Virus record (IMG/VR): IMGVR_UViG_3300034022_000278
Span: 24,043 to 88,042 of that record
DNA: 64,000 bases
Strand: one strand, 5' to 3'
Source: a virus
Numbering within the stretch: position 1 is the first letter of the stretch; every line of letters starts with the position of its first letter. The notes beneath the pieces are model-generated. The model was not told where the DNA came from. It searched no databases and saw only the letters and a list, made by a program, of their open reading frames with translations. Shown in pieces: positions 47,001 through 55,004 of this stretch. A program made the position numbers and the translations under genes.

Positions 47001-49461
47001 TATTTTCAGCTTCTACTTCAGCCTCTAACTCTTCAGGAGTTTTTGAATTAAAATTAGCAAGAGGGTCTTCCTCTTCTTCTTCTACGTCTTCTTCTACTAC
47101 AGGTTCTCCATTTAGTTTACCTATTTGAGCATTTAATGCATTATTTAAGTTAGTCTTATGATCTTGAGATATCTCTGCCTTAGATATTTCATCGGAAATT
47201 TCCTCTATATTTTCTAAAGTAGCATTCTTTATTTTATTATTTAATTTATCTACTACTACAGTAGTCTGTTTATTCTTAGCAGCAATATTATTATCTTCTA
47301 CTAAGGAAGCAATCTTTTTATTAGCAGCTTCTTTAAAATCTTTATCGTCAATAGAATCTCTTAGCTTTTCTATTTCAGAAATATTATTAATTTTAGGTAA
47401 AGCAGCATGTGCTTCTTTTACTCTTACAGCATTCTCTTTACGCTGTTCAGCTTTTTTCTGATATTCTGGACTAGTAATTTCTTCAAATTCTTTAGAATTA
47501 TTTAGAACTTCATTTTCTAATTTATCTAAATTTTCTTCAATATTAGTAGCAGCTTTAAAAGATGGCAATGCTTTTACTTCTGCTAAGAATTTATTATAAA
47601 TAGCTTGCTCTTCTTCTGTACGACCTTGATTATTTTCTAAATCAGATGCAGAATAACTTAAAGGTACTTTATCTACTACTTTTTCTGTGCCTGTAACTTT
47701 ACCATCTTTTTTTAGAAGAATTTCTCTTTCTCTATCGTAAGTATATTTAGCAGCAATAGTATGTAAATCTTTACTTAATTGGAAGTCTGCTTGTTTTTTT
47801 AAATTTTCTGTATTTTTAGCAATAGCATCTAGTCTAATTTTATTAGACCTATTAAAGAATATCTCATCAACATTTGCATAATCCTCAAAATTGTTGTATA
47901 CAGCTTCTAATTCTTTTAGTTTTACTATAGCATTTTTAGCATTATCTATATACTCTTGTCCAACTTCTTCAGGATTTTTTGCAGCCTCTGCTTTATATAA
48001 TTCTTCTAAAGTTTCTGTAGTCCCACTTTCAAAAGATCTTATAGCTTGGTTTTCAAATATCTGTTCTTTTAGTTTCTCTACTTCTTCGGTATTGCCTGCT
48101 TCCGATGCTGCAGTAAATTTTGCTTGTAATACTAAATTATCTCTAAAGTTTTTTAATATGTCTGTACTATTGACACCTTTTTCCTTTAAATCATTTAAAA
48201 TCTCTTGTTGCTTAGCATATTGCTCTCTTTCATAAGTAGCCTTACTAATCTTATTTCCATTAGCATCTAAAGTATTTCCTGGGCCATACTTAGAGTACTC
48301 TAATGCTTTAGTTCCTCCTGTTTGTGCTATACCTCCAATAGCTCCTAAGAAAGCTGCTTCAAAGCCTTCCATAGTACCCATATCTTCTATTGCATTCTGA
48401 AAAGTATAATCTTTACCTTTTCCTTTTGCTGTACCTGCTTTTTCTGCTACAAGATTTATAAGTTCTTCTGTTCCTTCTTGAACGCCTTCTGCGACTAGTT
48501 TACCCGCAACAGCAGTCTTTGATGCTTGCTTTAATAACTGTCTAGTACTTTTTAGTGGAGTAATAAACGCAGAAGCTGATGATAAATTTAATAAAATATT
48601 AATTCTATTTAAATTCATAGTAGTAGAAGCAGCTTGAGCAGCCATTGCTTTTGCTTTATCTATACTATAACCTTTAGTTAAATTATCTTGGTAGGTATCA
48701 TTAAATACTTGTGTAGCAGAAATAACTGCTTCAGATTGATTAAGTGCTACAGCATTTGCTAATCCTGTTGTTCCTTGTAATAATTGTTTAGATTTTTGGG
48801 CACCCATTATCATTCGGGCTAAATCTTTACCTTTTGATAAAGATGCTACACCTTTTAATCCCACAGAAAGTACTTTACCCATTCCCGCACCTTGTGCAAG
48901 AAAACTACCCACTGATTCTACTAATCCTGAACCTCTTGACATCCACCAAGCAGGATCGCTAATATTCATAGACTGAGGAGATTCCTCATAGATAGGGAAC
49001 CAATCTTCATCTACTTCTTTCTTTAAATCTTGTGCCCAATTTACTATGCTATTTTGTGCAGCATGCTCACTATCCCAGTATCCAGGAAGATCGACCATTG
49101 AACTAAATCCACTTACAATTTGCGGTACTACGTTTACAGCAACTCTTGCTACAGCATTACCTGCTTGATCCCAATTAGATTGGTTAGTAGCTCTAATTTT
49201 ATTTAATTCTTCTACAGAAAATTGACCCCCACGTAGAGTATTTCTATTAATATGATTTTCGTAAGGGTCAAAAAAGTGTTCATCTTTTTGACCGTAAGTA
49301 GCTTGCAAACCTGTAAATTCTGCTTCAGGTCCCGCCCCTATCCTATCTACTACTTCTTTATCGTATCCTAAAGTTTTATCTGCCTTACTTGCAAGAATCT
49401 TACCTTGTTCTCTTGGAGAAAGAACAGTTTTGCTCTTGTCTGAACTATTTTTTTTATCCAT
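41044..49461 (-). CDS. Giant virion protein with RNA polymerase first half at the C-terminus, 2805 aa
   Basis: The largest protein of the window. Residues 1-400 hold hydrophobic, Gly-rich stretches (LVESVGSFLAQGAGMGKVLS, then AAFLGAIGGIAQTGG) that could insert into membranes. Residues 400-1000 are coiled-coil and very acidic (EEDVEEEEEDPLANF). The centre is Ala/Lys/Glu-rich. Near the C-terminus, DVPYKREKDSVNIGTQERK (GTQ at 2664-2666) with paired Lys looks like the first double-psi beta-barrel region of crAss-like RNA polymerases; the second, with DFDVD, is in the next large gene. A candidate TAnnTTTG box lies 17 bases before the ATG. It is probably cleaved or threaded on ejection. Family placement is good; the internal boundaries are inference. 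Confidence 0.8.
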   Translation of the reverse strand: MDKKNSSDKSKTVLSPREQGKILASKADKTLGYDKEVVDRIGAGPEAEFTGLQATYGQKDEHFFDPYENHINRNTLRGGQFSVEELNKIRATNQSNWDQAGNAVARVAVNVVPQIVSGFSSMVDLPGYWDSEHAAQNSIVNWAQDLKKEVDEDWFPIYEESPQSMNISDPAWWMSRGSGLVESVGSFLAQGAGMGKVLSVGLKGVASLSKGKDLARMIMGAQKSKQLLQGTTGLANAVALNQSEAVISATQVFNDTYQDNLTKGYSIDKAKAMAAQAASTTMNLNRINILLNLSSASAFITPLKSTRQLLKQASKTAVAGKLVAEGVQEGTEELINLVAEKAGTAKGKGKDYTFQNAIEDMGTMEGFEAAFLGAIGGIAQTGGTKALEYSKYGPGNTLDANGNKISKATYEREQYAKQQEILNDLKEKGVNSTDILKNFRDNLVLQAKFTAASEAGNTEEVEKLKEQIFENQAIRSFESGTTETLEELYKAEAAKNPEEVGQEYIDNAKNAIVKLKELEAVYNNFEDYANVDEIFFNRSNKIRLDAIAKNTENLKKQADFQLSKDLHTIAAKYTYDREREILLKKDGKVTGTEKVVDKVPLSYSASDLENNQGRTEEEQAIYNKFLAEVKALPSFKAATNIEENLDKLENEVLNNSKEFEEITSPEYQKKAEQRKENAVRVKEAHAALPKINNISEIEKLRDSIDDKDFKEAANKKIASLVEDNNIAAKNKQTTVVVDKLNNKIKNATLENIEEISDEISKAEISQDHKTNLNNALNAQIGKLNGEPVVEEDVEEEEEDPLANFNSKTPEELEAEVEAENKSFGTNIPKDFPNPNSEKETVEDEVANAAQKLASEDKTMIIGQDEQGNLIYGYARSAEGHNRAAYLSREFNQTEATGKVDREELGNSLDNIELLNPDFLTEGTALNMAVDTEYAGDKYDPNSDTRQKTPWVLRKIELQKLAESKGIPLTELDEYIEEVPIKVTTDEGDTVFYVHDNSWYKEENLSATAEEIAEDREKNFKIRKAIVSKGVPVKTKVSYKSFGKLFKSFDGKAIAVSEAMPDPNLIFAVGRNGTFQLPGDASIVLKGGTILKSTATDGRVYAIVKVGPKEYLPIPLERQPISQEIIDTVMFAIEAHLTGDTENAVVKAIAESSLGLDITTLPGLSKYLNQFIYLFPTDKAASLESYLIRGGSETELKSNMPLISVTATGIEFGRPGVNMGSHSKNGVKVVKASIVLSQNFKSKVGEATNKAGLSKLRATLEQFTPLSNASRKDLAANKDSIILLDNAGATKTVKYSQVVKDSHKTNILSVNVGSAENPVWAYTIQPTILFDTAFAKLGKGKQKRAARPKAKTAIAKGVTTAPVTAKKTVPTVAPTNQAAAEADIEARRQKELFLTENKLFANVNLGQNPTEALLKKQKEIDEFNKIVQEKRDKINAKYDAELNALEQTTTADIENNNFVIKIKKIGQAYAGGKLFVNTKQTGKEFLEQVNYEMYGEKVQPEHLLYFKDKFDGQLYDLINRGYKELTSKTFEEYDAELAALKQQEEVTAEEEVETLTEEALIESCAKSIIANGTNLTELNGILESFDLGAISEELVLQANFTSLEQAQASYAKAKEIFIANSKKTETITLPNGLVIKANKNDVDSNPLEEDETDELVSEMTPEQLNAQREEIDEMIVRGLDTATQSSLIAYLSSDIVNEGLKAKEVAGKKQVQVKPILDKHLESFKQLSKFYKEQGLPNKAARLDSVIAQFDKVRRLVNQNMSKFSTGDVSEDVELDDNEGVSGLVRTAYTDDWAFTVSAKSTSSADLKKFFSIVQAQDEEGPMVNLLGLPEILSYDVVFNTLQELLTNIPADYSTMLDILELHQEKFPWIKSAIAQLEAAPEKIQNEFVSAMTKHHINMQFIMWSKDYKGNYSLQKWSSNSSSIEQRLKTIWNSNLKGVATQSNLITVNEDDEYVFNEVVAKGLKDQAAEWAKNPAEVTNDELAIWLGNFGIVLTDKTYEDLRKGKFNNNGRKPWNALFTNGAGLVKALSTALDKKVKGKVNFEDSELLNDSVVKALAKLEATNNLNTFSNSFQAGGKTIYSYGNNNFLINRMRDLTAYNSEDGTFVNPDLIKNLQNISFTKNSSWLADLINKEDAGIAMRNNFKLNYLSLEALKKAFTKSQDNRKLNNLTTAEHEVAKIAFFQNVSGDNINGEDRRIVDFFYPTMSDKTTMLTVTSLARELKLEDGEISLENLELLYNALVVPEINRIRDKQSTNIKGYEPNYFYFLHSLNTLKISSDAGGKDRAFLDIVKDKDDTVYSTEVKAAVLAEIKGIFDNLLTNKLADWDKLGIGKVITDDKGRVTDNYSFLDKEYMTRVAKGTGASKTKYAAADYIFNYLIANAEAHKLFAGDPALYAKFNSKKSLTENLSETFINIGKRLAGDIAPGMELANSANNKYYQVFFEDEKMESNNVKDSAQKEFFSKIIKDFANNYSGIEGSDAQEYTTWKEHLYVMKQLGRLTSVQYKDFYKKLEAQSRGDFRESNKLSYEDMGIIMQPMKPVYVGNTASAEDNADKRIYIKSSSFPLLPELTVGMQIDKIRKGLETFETEIGSKVTADGTPAFVRASFGTANKVGAIKNAVKVFNKDGNVVDNLVISEDNALLLSRQNFRIQQDVPYKREKDSVNIGTQERKLLFVNTLDLEIEPGVKGDDLMALYNKNYLELYEYAYEELSNKLGLVEEVSSKADITSLLTVPNSTIFDQNEVLVEKLKGASPVTKVQLQQDFAEEIGDNTLERVNFINKNFNSIIESLVAANMNVFFDENKEFKKC

Positions 49462-49478
49462 AATAAATATTATTGTAA

Positions 49479-49486
49479 CAAAAATA
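49479..49486 (-). promoter_or_regulatory. Candidate TAnnTTTG promoter box upstream of the RNA polymerase block
   Basis: The minus strand reads TATTTTTG 17 bases before the ATG of the 2805-residue gene, in the only sizeable gap (36 bases) of the large-gene cluster. It matches the Bacteroidota -7 element; no clear -33 TTG is present. It could give extra expression of the RNA polymerase block. Confidence 0.35.
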
Positions 49487-49497
49487 CGTAATTTGCG

Positions 49498-52143
49498 TTA
49501 ATCTTCTAGGATTTCCATCATAAATCCTTTAGCAGCGTCTGATGCTCCGTTGCTTTCTGCATTTTTATACCAATCTTTTCCTGTATTTGGATCTGTTACA
49601 AACCCTGTTATTTTACCAGTATTTTTATCTACAATAGCTACTTTTAATATAGGATCAGTACCAGATTCATTTTGTATTTTTCGTACTTCTATCACACTAT
49701 TATTATCATAAGGAACTTTATATAAAGAAACTGAAGTCTTTTCTTTAGGACTAACACTTTTAACTAATTGTGTAGAAAGATTATTATCTTTAAATTTATT
49801 ATTAAATAATGCTACTTTAAGCATAGAATTAACTTGCTTATCATGCGGATCTTCAGTACGTGTAGCTATTTCTAAAGGTTTTAATAATTTAGTATTAAAT
49901 ACACTCATACCTGCTTTAGGCTCAACAGTTACTGTAGAAGTTCCGCCTCCTTTAGTTATTATAGGAATTTCAAATAATAATCTATTTCCATGCATAGCTA
50001 ATTTAGGACTTTTATTAGGATTAAGTTTAGTGCCTTCAGCTAAATTACCTTCTTCGTCAAATCCAGGTTGGTCATTCCAATTTTCAGCATAAGCAGGATT
50101 AAAGTTTAATAAATCTGTGGCGGCTAAAAAAGTTCCGCCTAATACTTTATCTACTTCTTTACTACCTGTTATTCTATAAGCCATTTCTTGCTTAGTTAGT
50201 CCTTTTTGGTATACATCATTAATAGTATTTTTTATAATATTATCAACTTTAACGCCACTTGAACCTAAAAATCCTTCTTTAGTAGTAGCTCCTTTAAAAT
50301 TAAATCCTTTTTTACTTGCATCTTCAAAGTTTTTATAACCGTGCAATTTAGCTACTTGATTAAAAGTAAGATCTTGGTTTAATCCTGAAGGAGTTATTCC
50401 TGCTTTTTTAAGACGTTCTTTAGAATAACTTAAACCACTAAATAATTTTGCTCTTTCCTGATAAGTTTTATAATCTTCTCCTGGTTGCAGTTTAATATTA
50501 AGTTTTTCTGATTGCCCTACGTCATTCATTACTTTTTTATATTCATCAGTTTCTTCAGCACTTTTCTTTATATTTTCTAATAAATTTTCCGCATTATTAT
50601 ATTTTACAAAAGCACCGTCAGATTTTTGTATTAAATCTTCAAATGTTGTTATACTTAGATTACCTTGTTTAGTCAAATTTGTCCACAAAGTTTTAGCTTC
50701 ATTATCAGACATTTTAATTCCCCTAGAATTGGCTTCATTTTTAAAGTTTTGCCAATTTCCATTACTATTTTTAGTAGTAGTAATAGCTCCTAATAGTTGT
50801 TTTTGTTTTGCTACAATTTGACCAGGATTTTTAATTAATTTTTTATAATCACTACTATTTTTATCGCCCATAATAACAGACCTAACAACACCTCCACTAA
50901 GATTATTTATACTTTTAGCCGCTGTATATAAATCTTTACTAGTTGATGTTTTTTCTTTACTTATAGAATTTATACTATATTTTTCTTCTGTAGTTGGAGT
51001 AATAACAACTCCAGCATTTGCTTCTGCAGCTTTCTGAGCAGCTTCCCACTCATAATTTTTACGTACACTTCCTGTTACTTTAGTATTTTTATAAGCTAAT
51101 ATATTTGCAATATCTTCAGAACCGTATAATTTATCTAAATGTTGTTGAGTATATAAAGACTGAATCATATTAGAATCATATTCCCCTGTTTCACTCATTT
51201 TAGTTAAATCCTCTTTTATATCCATTAAAGATTTATAATCTTCAGTTTTTTTAAAATCTTTTTTATTCTTAATGCCTGAAGCAACACCTGCAGCAATTTC
51301 TGCATCAATAGATGCTAAAGTAGATTTTACTATTGGCTCTCCAACATCTTTTAAGTTTTCACCGTATTGACTTTTTTCTCCAAAATTATATTTAGCTACT
51401 TCAGTTCCCCAAGCTTTAAACTTAGGTATTTGACGTAGATACTTTTCAGTTTCTCGTGCAATTTCTCCCGCATCCTTAGAATCAACAGTAGTCTGAAAAG
51501 ATACTTTTTCTTCAGGACTCATTGAAACACCATTTTGAGTAAAGTAACTAATAGATTTTTCAGGATTCATTTTTGCAATTTCTATTTGCAAATCTCTAAA
51601 TTCTTTATCTAAATCGGCTAATCTACCTGTGGAACCTGTAATTATATTATAAGTACCTTTTTTGTCAGCAGCAGTTGCTTCAAACTTAGCCCCTTCTCCT
51701 TTTTTGTACCTATTAATTTCATCATTTTTCCATTGAATATATTGGTCCCTTGTTATTCCTCCAGGCTTATCAATACGTTCTCTTTCTTCTTTATCTCTTT
51801 GTGCCCACAGTTTAGCATTAGATTGTAATGCATTTAATTCTGGATCTTTTTGCCAAAGAGTATTTAGTTCTCTTAATTTGCTAGTAGCTTGCTTATAGTT
51901 TTTAGTTTCAGATAAATTTTTAGCAAGTTCATCTTTTTTATCTTTAACAATTTTTACTAATTCTTTTGCTCTTTCTGGATCTGTTCCGTAAGGAAGATTT
52001 TCTATAGCAAAATCTGTAGCGTCTACTAGTTCTGTTGCAATATCAAACTTCTGCTGCATCTCACTAAGAGGCGCAGCAAAAGCGGATAAATTTAGAGGCT
52101 TATATTCGTATTGTATCGGAGTACTATAAGGACTAATTGGCAT
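49498..52143 (-). CDS. Cargo/ejection protein candidate, 881 aa
   Basis: An 881-residue, Lys/Glu-rich, mostly helical protein with coiled-coil segments (QMQQKFDIATELVDATDF, residues about 28-46) and a beta-rich C-terminal third (IPIITKGGGTSTVTVEP). No enzyme motif. It starts two bases before the 952-residue gene ends. In crAss-like phages the genes between the muzzle and the RNA polymerase encode proteins packed in the capsid or tail and ejected; this one fits by size, position and composition. Confidence 0.65.
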   Translation of the reverse strand: MPISPYSTPIQYEYKPLNLSAFAAPLSEMQQKFDIATELVDATDFAIENLPYGTDPERAKELVKIVKDKKDELAKNLSETKNYKQATSKLRELNTLWQKDPELNALQSNAKLWAQRDKEERERIDKPGGITRDQYIQWKNDEINRYKKGEGAKFEATAADKKGTYNIITGSTGRLADLDKEFRDLQIEIAKMNPEKSISYFTQNGVSMSPEEKVSFQTTVDSKDAGEIARETEKYLRQIPKFKAWGTEVAKYNFGEKSQYGENLKDVGEPIVKSTLASIDAEIAAGVASGIKNKKDFKKTEDYKSLMDIKEDLTKMSETGEYDSNMIQSLYTQQHLDKLYGSEDIANILAYKNTKVTGSVRKNYEWEAAQKAAEANAGVVITPTTEEKYSINSISKEKTSTSKDLYTAAKSINNLSGGVVRSVIMGDKNSSDYKKLIKNPGQIVAKQKQLLGAITTTKNSNGNWQNFKNEANSRGIKMSDNEAKTLWTNLTKQGNLSITTFEDLIQKSDGAFVKYNNAENLLENIKKSAEETDEYKKVMNDVGQSEKLNIKLQPGEDYKTYQERAKLFSGLSYSKERLKKAGITPSGLNQDLTFNQVAKLHGYKNFEDASKKGFNFKGATTKEGFLGSSGVKVDNIIKNTINDVYQKGLTKQEMAYRITGSKEVDKVLGGTFLAATDLLNFNPAYAENWNDQPGFDEEGNLAEGTKLNPNKSPKLAMHGNRLLFEIPIITKGGGTSTVTVEPKAGMSVFNTKLLKPLEIATRTEDPHDKQVNSMLKVALFNNKFKDNNLSTQLVKSVSPKEKTSVSLYKVPYDNNSVIEVRKIQNESGTDPILKVAIVDKNTGKITGFVTDPNTGKDWYKNAESNGASDAAKGFMMEILED

Positions 52144-52145
52144 AA

Positions 52146-55004
52146 TTAAACAATTTTATTATTAGCATTTGTTTTAGCTTCTTTTCTTTTAGCTGCTAAT
52201 TGATCAAAGATAGTGTTATAATTAAAAGTTCCTGCATAGTCAGGTGCTAATAATTTCATGTATGCTGCTTGTGCATCCATCTCTGAAGCTCCTTTAGCTA
52301 TGTCTGCACCTTGTTTCAATCCTGCAGCTAACATTTGACGTTTAGCCTCTTTAGCCTTAATGTTGTAATCAGTTACATTTGATAACACACCTTTATTAGC
52401 CGCTTCAATAGCTTTATTTCTAACTTTAGCATCTAATGCATTAGCTGCATCTATATTTTGCTTTTCAGCATATAATTTAGCGTAAGCATCATTTCTCATT
52501 AAACCTGCTTGTTGCATGTTAGATAAATAAGCTCCTGCACCTGGAGCAGCATTTCTAGCTGCAGCTTGGGCTTGTGCAAAAGTTATATTAGCTTGAGCTT
52601 TTTGTGGATCAATATTATACTCATAAGGAGTAAAGTCTGCTTTTTGATAGTAATCTTCAGGATTTAATTTACCTACTTTACCAAATAAGCCTTGGCTTAT
52701 ATTGTAAGCAGCAGGTAAAGCTAAACCAGCAGCTTGTCCTAAAGTTTGATTCATATTTAAGTCAGGATTCTTATCTTTTAAAGTTTCATCTGCAGCTTGT
52801 AAATCCGATAAATACTTTGCTAATTCTTCTTTAGTCATTGTATTCTCACCAAATTTAGCATCTTTAGGAATTAATCCTTCTGCTCTTCTTGCATCTATTG
52901 CTTCTTTGTTAAAAGGATTTGCTAGTTCAGAATTATATTGAGTATAGTCAATATTAGAAGGTCTAATACTTCCAAACATATCTCTATCTTGTACATTAAA
53001 AGTTCCTCCTCCTTCAAATGAACGAGTTGCCATATCACTTTCTTCTTGCTCTAATCTAGCAATCATATCATCTTCTGTAGGAGAATCTAAATCTCCTCCA
53101 TATTGATTACCGCCTTCTTCGTACAAGTTAGTTAATGGTTGTCCCATTGGGCCAGCATTGTTCATATAAGTTGGATAATTAGTAGGGTATAAATGTCCGC
53201 CATTAGCAAAACCTGGTCCGCCTCCTGCATTAAGATTGCTTTGTCCGTTAGGCATCATAAAATTAGGGTCCCGCATTCTTTGCAATTGCATTTCTGGAGT
53301 TTGTTGTTTAGCAGCATTAGAAGCTTCTTGTTCATTTAATTGTTCTGCTTTATCTTGCTTATGTCCTTTTAAAAATCCAGAAACACCTCCTACAACACCT
53401 CCAATAGCTGCTCCAAGAGGAGCTCCAATAAATGCTAAAGGCCCTGTAGCAGCTCCTAACATTGCCCCAGTACCAGCCCCTGATAGAGCACCAGTACCAG
53501 CACTAGCTAAACCTGCAGAATTGTCATCTACAAATCCACCAAAGTTGTACATATTACCACCACACTTATAAGACATTGGTCCTCCGTAAGCCATTTGTCC
53601 TTCTTGTTGCGCCATCATTTGTTGCATCATTGCAGGGTCCATTTGTTCTTGTGGTTGACCTTGTGCCATCATCATCTCTTCTTCAGATGGTTGCCCTTGA
53701 GGCATTTCTTCCATACCTTGAGGAGCACCTTCTTGTTGAGGCATTCCCTGTGGTTGGTAAGATTGTGCTACTTGTGCTAATGCATTAGGGTCAAGAGATT
53801 GAATTTCTTCTATTTTCTTTTGAACTTCTTTTGCTTTAAATGCTTCTTGAGCATTCATTAAATTATCTAAATCTCTTTTAATAGCTACTTGTTCTATAGT
53901 ATCATTCTCTCTTCGAGAATTTGGTCTATTTGCTTTTTTAGAAACTTCAGCAAATGTTTTTCCTACATCAGTTTTAGGAATAGCAAATGTTGCCATAGTA
54001 TCTCTATCTATTTTCAAAGTATCTGAGAAGACATAATTTTCTGAATTTAATTTAGTTTCTCCTTCTTCAACTAAGTTTACTTTACCGTCAGGTGCAGTAC
54101 CTTGAGGAATTCCTCCTAAAGGACTTTCTTCATGAGTTCCTCCTTCATTAAACTCGGTTAACTGGCCCATAGAACCACCATCAGCAAATGAATTAGACTT
54201 AATCTTATTCTGCACATTAGTAGGCAGTGATCTAAAACCTTTGTTGTTAAAAGAACCTCCGTTAGCGTACATGTTACCTCCCATTGCGTGATTCCAACTT
54301 GCAGCATTTTTAGCAAAATTAGCTTGTTGTCTTGTGCTAGGGTCGTATTGACCTTCAGGTGCACTTAATACTTTAGAAGCAAATTCTTGTACTCCCATAC
54401 CTGCAGAGTTAGCTTTAGCTGTAAAATCCCCTTTGTGTGCAGGATTAATGTGGATTGATCCACCTGGCTTATAATTCATCATATTATTTGTATTATAGTA
54501 TTGTTGTGTAGAATTATCTACTATTTGTTTATTTAGATTACCGCCATTATTATAAGCATAAGAATCTTCAGGATAAGTTAAATCTTTTCCTTCTCCTGAC
54601 ATTTCTGGAGTATTAGACATTGACAATATACTACCACCATTACGAGTAATATGGTCAAGAGGCATGTACATTTGTTGTCTAGTAGCTAAATTGTTTTTTA
54701 AAGTGCCACCAAAGTTATATATTCCTGGGTATTGTTGTGGAGAAGATGCATAAATACTATCATGTAGATTCTTACCACCTTGTCTAAAACTATCTTCAGG
54801 TAGAGAATATTTACCTTGAAATTGTCCTCCGTCTTTATAATAATTACCTAATGCAGAAGCATAAACACTATTTAATATCTTACCGTGATTAGTTTTGTCA
54901 TTTAGAGGACCTCCGTCTGCAAAAGGCAAAGCAGTAGTGTCTCTAAAGATAGGCGTACCTGGAAACTTATAAGGGCTTGGTATATTTTTAGGTTTCTTTT
55001 TCAT
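52146..55004 (-). CDS. Glycine-zipper, GG-repeat virion protein (cargo candidate), 952 aa
   Basis: A 952-residue protein with three features. The first 330 residues and part of the centre contain about 15 degenerate aromatic-x-x-GG units (FADGG, YKDGG, NFGG, YNNGG, YANGG, FANGG). A Gln/Met-rich low-complexity stretch follows (MMMAQGQPQEQMDPAMMQQ). A long glycine zipper near residues 500-545 (GTGAMLGAATGPLAFIGAPL, then GAAIGGVVGGVSGF) is typical of membrane-spanning channel segments. The C-terminal 250 residues are Ala-rich helices. The start overlaps the muzzle stop by one base. It probably forms part of the ejected conduit (inference). Confidence 0.7.
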   Translation of the reverse strand: MKKKPKNIPSPYKFPGTPIFRDTTALPFADGGPLNDKTNHGKILNSVYASALGNYYKDGGQFQGKYSLPEDSFRQGGKNLHDSIYASSPQQYPGIYNFGGTLKNNLATRQQMYMPLDHITRNGGSILSMSNTPEMSGEGKDLTYPEDSYAYNNGGNLNKQIVDNSTQQYYNTNNMMNYKPGGSIHINPAHKGDFTAKANSAGMGVQEFASKVLSAPEGQYDPSTRQQANFAKNAASWNHAMGGNMYANGGSFNNKGFRSLPTNVQNKIKSNSFADGGSMGQLTEFNEGGTHEESPLGGIPQGTAPDGKVNLVEEGETKLNSENYVFSDTLKIDRDTMATFAIPKTDVGKTFAEVSKKANRPNSRRENDTIEQVAIKRDLDNLMNAQEAFKAKEVQKKIEEIQSLDPNALAQVAQSYQPQGMPQQEGAPQGMEEMPQGQPSEEEMMMAQGQPQEQMDPAMMQQMMAQQEGQMAYGGPMSYKCGGNMYNFGGFVDDNSAGLASAGTGALSGAGTGAMLGAATGPLAFIGAPLGAAIGGVVGGVSGFLKGHKQDKAEQLNEQEASNAAKQQTPEMQLQRMRDPNFMMPNGQSNLNAGGGPGFANGGHLYPTNYPTYMNNAGPMGQPLTNLYEEGGNQYGGDLDSPTEDDMIARLEQEESDMATRSFEGGGTFNVQDRDMFGSIRPSNIDYTQYNSELANPFNKEAIDARRAEGLIPKDAKFGENTMTKEELAKYLSDLQAADETLKDKNPDLNMNQTLGQAAGLALPAAYNISQGLFGKVGKLNPEDYYQKADFTPYEYNIDPQKAQANITFAQAQAAARNAAPGAGAYLSNMQQAGLMRNDAYAKLYAEKQNIDAANALDAKVRNKAIEAANKGVLSNVTDYNIKAKEAKRQMLAAGLKQGADIAKGASEMDAQAAYMKLLAPDYAGTFNYNTIFDQLAAKRKEAKTNANNKIV

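Noticed and set aside
53576-53788. Plus-strand frames antisense to the 952-residue virion protein
   Set aside because: Two overlapping plus-strand frames here are mirror images of the Gln/Met-rich low-complexity coding region of the opposite strand, with unlikely Leu/His/Val-rich products.
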